Part shown: piece after piece, positions 59,060 to 64,000 of the stretch
Numbering within the stretch: position 1 is the stretch's first letter
Layout of the letters: every line of letters starts with the position of its first letter
NCBI GenBank assembly: GCA_963663905.2
Contig: OY760657.1
Coordinates: 5,766,001-5,830,000 of the forward strand
Direction: 5' to 3'
Origin: Saccharicrinis sp963663905
Lineage (GTDB): Bacteria > Bacteroidota > Bacteroidia > Bacteroidales > Marinilabiliaceae
Length of the DNA: 64,000 nucleotides
Notes under the pieces: model-generated
The model's database searches: none
What the model saw: only the letters and a program-made list of their open reading frames with translations
What the model was told of the DNA's origin: nothing
Program-made: the position numbers and the translations under genes

Positions 59060-59788
59060 ATGCCAGGACCAGCAGCAACATTAACAAGTATGCATGTATG
59101 CCCGATGGTAACAGGATATGTGCCACACGTTGGAGGCCCGGTTACAGGACCGGGAGTGCCAACTGTTTTAATAGGCGGTAAACCAGCCGCGGTAATGGGT
59201 GATATGTGCACCTGTGTAGGACCGCCCGATACCATTGTACAAGGAGAGGCAACAGTGCTTATTGGTGGAAAACCTGCCGCAACCATGGGAAGCATGACAG
59301 CTCATGGTGGCTCTATAACCGTAGGCGAACCTACTGTTTTAATAGGTACAGGAGCAAGTGCAGCAACAGCAATATCACCTGTAAATAAAATACCATTCCC
59401 TAAAATTAATACGCTACAAAAATTTAAAGCTTCGGTTATTGGTAAAGCTGGTGATTTAAAAGAAGCAATTGCTAATCAGGAACAAATTAAGAATGAGGCA
59501 GAGGAACAGGAGCCAAGGCCAATAATTTTAAGTGTTGAAATTATTGATGATGAAACAGAACAAAAGATACAGGAAGAAAAAATGGTTGAAGTTATAAAAG
59601 TAAAAGCAACTACACGGAATATACCCAATGGCGATACTGTTTCTTTTAGCTTAAAGCGTATTAAAATTAGAGATGAAGATGGCAAAAAAGTGGAGGATGA
59701 AGAGGTAATTAACTTATCAGGAACCGTAAATAATGATGTTGCCATAGTAGAATACGAAATTCCTAATTATAGTAACCAAAACAAATAA
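59060..59788 (+). CDS. PAAR-repeat spike tip protein with C-terminal Ig-like adaptor
   Basis: A 242-residue protein. The first 100 residues are a PAAR domain: MPGPAATLTSMHVCPMVTG with the metal-binding His/Cys pattern (His12, Cys14), VTGPGVPTVLIGGKPAAVMGDMCTCVGPPD and MTAHGGSITVGEPTVLIG. It caps VgrG and carries effectors. After a helical linker (about 115-150) the C-terminal part (about 150-242) looks like an Ig-type beta domain, rich in charged residues. The domain seems to lack its last strands, which may be supplied by the N-terminus of the next gene product. It is 18 bases after vgrG and 10 bases before the phospholipase gene. Confidence 0.9.
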   Translation: MPGPAATLTSMHVCPMVTGYVPHVGGPVTGPGVPTVLIGGKPAAVMGDMCTCVGPPDTIVQGEATVLIGGKPAATMGSMTAHGGSITVGEPTVLIGTGASAATAISPVNKIPFPKINTLQKFKASVIGKAGDLKEAIANQEQIKNEAEEQEPRPIILSVEIIDDETEQKIQEEKMVEVIKVKATTRNIPNGDTVSFSLKRIKIRDEDGKKVEDEEVINLSGTVNNDVAIVEYEIPNYSNQNK

Positions 59789-59798
59789 ATAGTATAAA

Positions 59799-61460
59799 AT
59801 GGCTTACAGTGGAGATCACGGGTATTTTGAGGCAAAGGCAACCCATAATGGTGGTTCAGAAGGAATTGTTAGTAATCGGGTTAAGGTTTTGGATAATAGC
59901 GATGAAGTAGATATACGGGTTAGTATGTTCTTTGATGGTACGGGTAATAATATGTACAATATTGATGCTCGTAAAGAGAATGAAAAAAGAAAAGCAGGTG
60001 AAACATATGATTCGACAAAAGCATGGGCCGATAGGTTAAATATGGTATCAAACGATAGTTTTAAAAGTGATTACTCAAATGTAGCAAGGCTGTTTACCAA
60101 TTACAAAAAAGAAGAAAATGCAGCCAAAATTGCAACAGCAGAATATGTTGAGGGTATAGCTACAAAAAAACACAGACCTGATATACCGATGCCGGCTGCT
60201 AGCTTTGGATCGGGATTTAGGGGTATAACGGATAAAGTGACTGACGGATGCAATCAGGTGGCTGATAGGATTAAAGATGTGGCAGGAAAAAGTAAAATCA
60301 TATTGATCACTTTTGATGTGTTTGGTTTTAGCCGTGGTGCAGCTGCAGCACGACAGTTTATTTACGAAATAAATAAACCTGCAGATACCATAAAGGTTCA
60401 AAACGGACCTCGTTCATTTCAAGACGTGGAGATTCCAGCCCGGGGAGACTTGGGTGTGGCTTTTCAGGATAGGGGGATTGTTTATGATGGCGAAATCAAA
60501 GTGCAATTTGCAGGGTTGTTCGATACGGTTCCTTCGTATAGAGGTTTGTCTAAAATTGTATTAGATCAAGTAACCGAGGCTGATGATGTATTGCACTTGA
60601 CTGCAATGGATGAACGCAGAGTCAACTTTGCGCTAGTTAACGTAGCAAGTAAAGGCTTGCAGTATGAAAAAGAATTGCCAGGTGTTCATTCAGATGTAGG
60701 AGGTAGTTATTTAGAAGAGGAAGAAGAAACGGACCGTAAGATATTTTATCAAACACAAGCTCGCTCTGCCGAAAAAGAAATAGAATACTTAATAGAAGAT
60801 GGTTGGTATAAAGATAAATCGTTTTTAACCATAGATACATCCAACATGGGAACGTATATAAAGGGAACTAAAACGGTGAAAAACCATTATAGTTTTATTC
60901 CTTTACATATTATGAAGAAAAAGGCTTTGTGCAAGCCTAATGAGATTAAGTTTATTGAGAGAACTTTAAACGATAATTTTCGAATTCCTGAGGATTTAAC
61001 CAAGGTAGACGAACGTATAGATGAATTTGTGTTTAAAAAGGGTAAACCAATGAGGTTTTATACCATAAAGGAGTTGATCGCCGACATAAAAAGAGAACTG
61101 TCTAACGATGAATTTGATATTTTATTGGATAAAATGCATTCAAGATCAGGCGAACCCGATGCTGCATATAAAGATTACATTAGAGGAAAGATACCCAAAC
61201 AATGGGAACCTGCATACAGATATTCTTTTAATCAGTTTATGAATGAAAACATAAATGAAGATGATTTTATAAAATATCCTGAATTACAACAAAAAATAAA
61301 GGATCGTAACCAGCTAAAATATCTGCGTTTAAATTACTTTCATACTTCGCATAAATGTATGCCAACCGATGATATGGTTGATTATATGAATCCGTTTAAA
61401 ACAAGTGTGCGCGATATGCCGTCGCGTGAAATTATAAGCGATACACAATACCGAAAATAG
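59799..61460 (+). CDS. DUF2235 (Tle1-like) phospholipase, type VI effector
   Basis: A 553-residue alpha/beta hydrolase. The DUF2235 signature FDGTGN is at 45-50. The lipase motif GFSRG has predicted nucleophile Ser178; Asp242 (LFDTVP) and His297 (GVHSDVGG) complete the expected triad. Family members in type VI loci, such as Tle1, cut membrane phospholipids of target cells. The first 30 residues, before the enzyme domain, look like the last strands of an Ig-like fold and may dock onto the PAAR protein. No signal peptide is present, as expected for a directly loaded effector. It lies 10 bases after PAAR and before a lipoprotein gene that fits an immunity role. Confidence 0.9.
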   Translation: MAYSGDHGYFEAKATHNGGSEGIVSNRVKVLDNSDEVDIRVSMFFDGTGNNMYNIDARKENEKRKAGETYDSTKAWADRLNMVSNDSFKSDYSNVARLFTNYKKEENAAKIATAEYVEGIATKKHRPDIPMPAASFGSGFRGITDKVTDGCNQVADRIKDVAGKSKIILITFDVFGFSRGAAAARQFIYEINKPADTIKVQNGPRSFQDVEIPARGDLGVAFQDRGIVYDGEIKVQFAGLFDTVPSYRGLSKIVLDQVTEADDVLHLTAMDERRVNFALVNVASKGLQYEKELPGVHSDVGGSYLEEEEETDRKIFYQTQARSAEKEIEYLIEDGWYKDKSFLTIDTSNMGTYIKGTKTVKNHYSFIPLHIMKKKALCKPNEIKFIERTLNDNFRIPEDLTKVDERIDEFVFKKGKPMRFYTIKELIADIKRELSNDEFDILLDKMHSRSGEPDAAYKDYIRGKIPKQWEPAYRYSFNQFMNENINEDDFIKYPELQQKIKDRNQLKYLRLNYFHTSHKCMPTDDMVDYMNPFKTSVRDMPSREIISDTQYRK

Positions 61461-61467
61461 CAATGAA

Positions 61468-61542
61468 ATGAGCGATATTAAAGAGTTATCAAACAGGGAT
61501 AAGTTCAATTTTGGCGAGTTCCATCTGACCATTGAAAAATAA
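61468..61542 (+). CDS. Possible 24-codon ORF between effector and immunity genes
   Basis: MSDIKELSNRDKFNFGEFHL plus four residues, starting 7 bases after the phospholipase stop and ending 10 bases before the lipoprotein start. It is charged and has no motif I recognise. It could be the remnant of a deleted small gene, a leader peptide or chance. Nothing proves it is translated. Confidence 0.25.
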   Translation: MSDIKELSNRDKFNFGEFHLTIEK

Positions 61543-61552
61543 ATTTAAACAG

Positions 61553-62608
61553 ATGAAAAAAATCTTCAGATACCTTATTATAACAACTATGTCACTAAAC
61601 TTATTATCCTGCCTTACAGGTCAAAATAAAGCAAAAATAGAATGGCGTTTGGGTATAAACGCCCCAAAGTATTTTCCAATGATCGTTGCAAGTGGAGGCT
61701 TATCGAATGGGAGTAAATTGGCTTCGTTTACTACAGGAGCCGATATTAACGATGGCTGGGGACAGAGTGGTTTAGAAATGAGTACCTCTTATTTTATACC
61801 CAATAAATTGTCGATAAAATGGTTTTCGTATGCCGAAGACAAGTTTTTTGGGGGCACCTTTGATTTGCCCGAAGATAAATTACGCACCTTAATGAAACAG
61901 GGTTACTTGGAAAATAATCGTATACTATTGGGCTACTATTATTTGTATGTCAATATGTATCCAGGGGGGGGGTGTGCCTTGTGGGCAAGAGCATCGGGAA
62001 TGAGGTGTGTTGAAATCGGCCATTATCAGGCCGAAGAGATTGAATACGATTGGAAAAGCATGTATCCATCCTCTAAACAGTCAGATCGTCAAACGTATAA
62101 TAAAATGGTTATGGCTGATTCCCCCGGAGCCGAAGCCTACATTGCCAAGCATGGTTTTAGTCAGGAACCTTTTAAAACTATTTATAGGCAGCGTTATAAC
62201 TTTACTATAGCCATTGATAGTATATCTCATTCCGATACAGAATTTATTCAATTTGAGTGTTTTAATGGAGAGATGGATACAATGGAGGGCGATGAATTAG
62301 AGAATAATTGGTTTAAAACCAAAGCTGTACCTAAAAAAGTGTTTTTTAGATGGCGAGAAGGGGGAGTAGTATATTTTGGGGAAATAGACTTTAACGAAGA
62401 TGAAATATTTAAGGCTTTTGCCAGTATACAAAAGGAATGTGAAGAGCAGCCTTTTGTATTAATATTGCAGCCCGATTTTAATACAGGCAAACTAGGCGTT
62501 AGTTTAAAAGAGCAGAACTCTGCAAAAGAAACTCCATTAGAAATAGCAATACAAAAAGCAGGGCGTATAGGTAAATCATCAATCCAATATTTTGCAGATA
62601 AAAAATAG
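61553..62608 (+). CDS. DUF2931 family lipoprotein, candidate immunity protein for the phospholipase
   Basis: A 351-residue lipoprotein started at MKKIFRYLII, with a lipobox ending at Cys20 (LLSC). The mature part resembles DUF2931: WGQSGLEMSTSYFIPNKLSIKWFSYAEDKFF near 63-95 and RWREGGVVYFGEIDFNEDEIFKAF in the C-terminal part. DUF2931 lipoproteins occur beside DUF2235 effectors, and a periplasm-facing lipoprotein is the expected form of a Tle1 immunity protein, so I infer that role. The frame contains a run of nine G (61964-61972, Gly138-Gly140), which in this A/T-rich genome is unusual and could slip. A TTG start 21 bases upstream is possible but would spoil the signal peptide. Confidence 0.8.
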   Translation: MKKIFRYLIITTMSLNLLSCLTGQNKAKIEWRLGINAPKYFPMIVASGGLSNGSKLASFTTGADINDGWGQSGLEMSTSYFIPNKLSIKWFSYAEDKFFGGTFDLPEDKLRTLMKQGYLENNRILLGYYYLYVNMYPGGGCALWARASGMRCVEIGHYQAEEIEYDWKSMYPSSKQSDRQTYNKMVMADSPGAEAYIAKHGFSQEPFKTIYRQRYNFTIAIDSISHSDTEFIQFECFNGEMDTMEGDELENNWFKTKAVPKKVFFRWREGGVVYFGEIDFNEDEIFKAFASIQKECEEQPFVLILQPDFNTGKLGVSLKEQNSAKETPLEIAIQKAGRIGKSSIQYFADKK

Positions 62609-62691
62609 AAAATCAGTCATTTATTTAGGTGTGTTACTAATGGCAGTATGTTTACCTTGAATTCGGATTATGCCGTGCATCCTCTACAACC

Positions 62692-62730
62692 CTTTTACGA
62701 CAGAGAATACGAAAATTCGTAAAAGAGTTT
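62692..62730 (+). terminator. Possible weak terminator after the DUF2931 gene
   Basis: CTTTTACGA (62692-62700) pairs with TCGTAAAAG (62717-62725), followed by AGTTTT. The stem is A/T-rich and the tail short. The rest of 62609-62809 shows no gene. Confidence 0.4.
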
Positions 62731-62809
62731 TAAATTGATAGAAGTCTTATATCGTTGTCGAGTTAGTGGCTTTTTGAAGTGAAAAAATGCAAAAGGTTTA
62801 ATATATCAA

Positions 62810-63784
62810 TTGCCTTTTATTGTTTTAGCTTTTACACAACTCACAATTACTATTTTTGTTGCTGAAAATCCTGATTTTAGCAGCATTTTTAATTTAACCA
62901 AATGGGTTAAAGGAGATTTGGTGACAACATCTGTTATAACAGGTGCTTATTTATCATATAAATTAGGAAAGTGGGTATACGAAAAAATTACCAATAGCGA
63001 TGAGCCTGAACAGGAAATCCCTTTAAGCCCGTTTCCAATTGAGCAACCAGTTGTTTATCATTTTCATCCTGTGGCTTTTGTGGAGCAGATGAAAAAAATA
63101 AATAACCGCTGTTATTGTTATGAAAAAGGATTGGTAGATAAACCTTGTAGTGGACATGGTAGTTTAATTGAAGAATTCCATTACGAAAAATTATCATCAG
63201 AACTGGATGTTGAGAAAGCAGTTTTTCAAGCTATTGCAATAATTGAATCGGGGGGGAGAAATTCTTTTAATGTTGTCGGAGGTGATAATTATGCAAAGAT
63301 TTTATTCGAACGGCATTATATGTATAGTATTTGTAAAAATGATTTTGGGATGACAACAGGAGAATTAAATCAGTATAAAAATCAATCTCCTGATATTTTT
63401 AATGATCTTTCAGTGTTAAAAGATGATGGGGCGTCATATGGAACAGAATTAGAGCAATATCCTAAATTAACAAGAGCGAAAGAGATAAATTATAGTGCAG
63501 CTGTTCAAAGTTGTTCTTGGGGTAAGTTTCAGGTTATGGGTAAGTATTTTAATAAAGGTTATGAAAGTATTGAGGATTTTGAGAAAGCAATGAATCAATG
63601 TGAATTGCAACAGTATTATTATTTTAAAATTTATCTTGAAAAAATTGGAGGAACATCAATGATTAAGGCTATGCGAGACAAAGATTGGAATAAAATAGCA
63701 AGATTATATAATGGACCAAATTATACTGCTAATAATTACCATACAAAGATGGAATCAGAATATAATAAACTAAAATCAGAATAA
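62810..63784 (+). CDS. DUF3380-type N-acetylmuramidase, candidate type VI effector
   Basis: A 324-residue frame starting at TTG, the only plausible codon in phase before residue 90. From about 130 it fits the N-acetylmuramidase (DUF3380) family well: AIAIIESGGR with likely catalytic Glu146, ILFERHYMY (165-173), SCSWGKFQVMG, then the DWNKIARLYNGPNY ending. Such enzymes cut the glycan backbone of peptidoglycan. The N-terminus has a hydrophobic stretch (1-18) and a second one near 38-57, then HFHPVAF and a Cys-containing linker (CYCYEKGLVDKPC). An ATG at 62787 would read into this frame with one more A in the run at 62791-62794. A G7 run lies inside the active-site codons. Position after the tip genes suggests a second effector. 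Confidence 0.78.
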   Translation: MPFIVLAFTQLTITIFVAENPDFSSIFNLTKWVKGDLVTTSVITGAYLSYKLGKWVYEKITNSDEPEQEIPLSPFPIEQPVVYHFHPVAFVEQMKKINNRCYCYEKGLVDKPCSGHGSLIEEFHYEKLSSELDVEKAVFQAIAIIESGGRNSFNVVGGDNYAKILFERHYMYSICKNDFGMTTGELNQYKNQSPDIFNDLSVLKDDGASYGTELEQYPKLTRAKEINYSAAVQSCSWGKFQVMGKYFNKGYESIEDFEKAMNQCELQQYYYFKIYLEKIGGTSMIKAMRDKDWNKIARLYNGPNYTANNYHTKMESEYNKLKSE

Positions 63785-64000
63785 ATGAGGGTTGTATATT
63801 TAGTTGTTCTTTTTTGGACATTCGTTATTTCTTTACTAGCGAAAGGAGCTGATAATATCGTTATATCAAAGGATTTTAATAATGATTCATTGGTAGATAG
63901 TTTAGTTTATGATCCAAGTTCGGGAGTCTCTGTATTTTATATAAGTAATATTAATAAATCAGAGAATGTTATTACTAGTGATTTCATAAAGAATATACAT
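63785..64000 (+). CDS. Secreted protein, candidate immunity partner of the muramidase (3' end outside window)
   Basis: A frame of 72 codons open to the right edge, starting at ATG directly after the muramidase stop with no gap. It begins MRVVYLVVLFWTFVISLLAK, a clear signal peptide or membrane anchor, then GADNIVISKDFNNDSLVDSL, which resembles the DFNxDGxxD calcium-type turn of FG-GAP/VCBS repeats. A periplasmic protein coupled to a peptidoglycan-cutting effector is the usual immunity arrangement; this role is inferred from position only. Confidence 0.6.
   Translation, partial: MRVVYLVVLFWTFVISLLAKGADNIVISKDFNNDSLVDSLVYDPSSGVSVFYISNINKSENVITSDFIKNIH

Noticed and set aside
43408..61460. Locus as a prophage tail or an extracellular contractile injection system
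   Set aside because: No capsid, terminase, tail-fibre or AAA-ATPase of the eCIS kind is present, while TssN-, TssO-, TssK-, TssH- and Hcp-type genes point to T6SS-iii.

Overview
The window is AT-rich DNA from a member of the Bacteroidota, most likely class Bacteroidia and probably a marine relative of Marinifilum or Labilibaculum. That lineage guess rests on the look of the 16S gene and on gene content, not on a search. Supporting signs are a complete porP-gldKLMN (type IX secretion) cluster, promoters of the Bacteroidota form TTG-(about 20)-TAnnTTTG, a glycyl-tRNA synthetase of the single-chain type, DUF4954, and a type VI secretion locus of the Bacteroidota-only subtype (T6SS-iii).

Left part (1-37.6 kb) is mostly chromosomal backbone. 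It starts with a truncated metallophosphoesterase/outer-membrane-barrel fusion and PBP1C. An intact 1336-bp IS256-family element follows, with an 8-bp target duplication, inserted into a hairpin after pbpC. Then come a Spy-like small periplasmic protein, two glycosyltransferases, nadB, glyS, glmS, DUF4954, a shortened GlgA-like protein, panC-panD, an HldE-type adenylyltransferase, radA, PBP1A, topA, a degenerate arginase-fold protein, the porP-gldKLMN cluster, manC and mlaEF with an unknown third gene.

Centre (37.6-43.2 kb) is one rRNA operon (16S-23S-5S). Four stacked promoter-like units precede it and no tRNA gene lies in its 16S-23S spacer.

Right part (43.3-64 kb) is a T6SS-iii gene cluster that begins directly after the rrn terminator. 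It encodes the sheath (tssB, tssC), recycling ATPase (tssH/clpV), baseplate (tssE, tssF, tssK, tssG), the lineage-specific envelope proteins (candidate tssP with PKD domains, tssO, tssN, tssQ), two divergent Hcp tube proteins, VgrG and a PAAR tip. After the tip come two probable effector-immunity modules: a DUF2235 phospholipase (Tle1-like) with a DUF2931 lipoprotein, and a DUF3380-type muramidase with a small secreted protein cut by the window end. TssM, TssL and TssJ are absent, as expected for this subtype, and TssR is not seen in the window.

The points most worth a second look are a TssQ-position lipoprotein that reads as a NlpC/P60 fold with all three catalytic residues lost, poly-G tracts inside effector and immunity genes, an Ig-like domain that seems split between the PAAR protein and the phospholipase, and a possible one-base lesion at the start of the muramidase gene.
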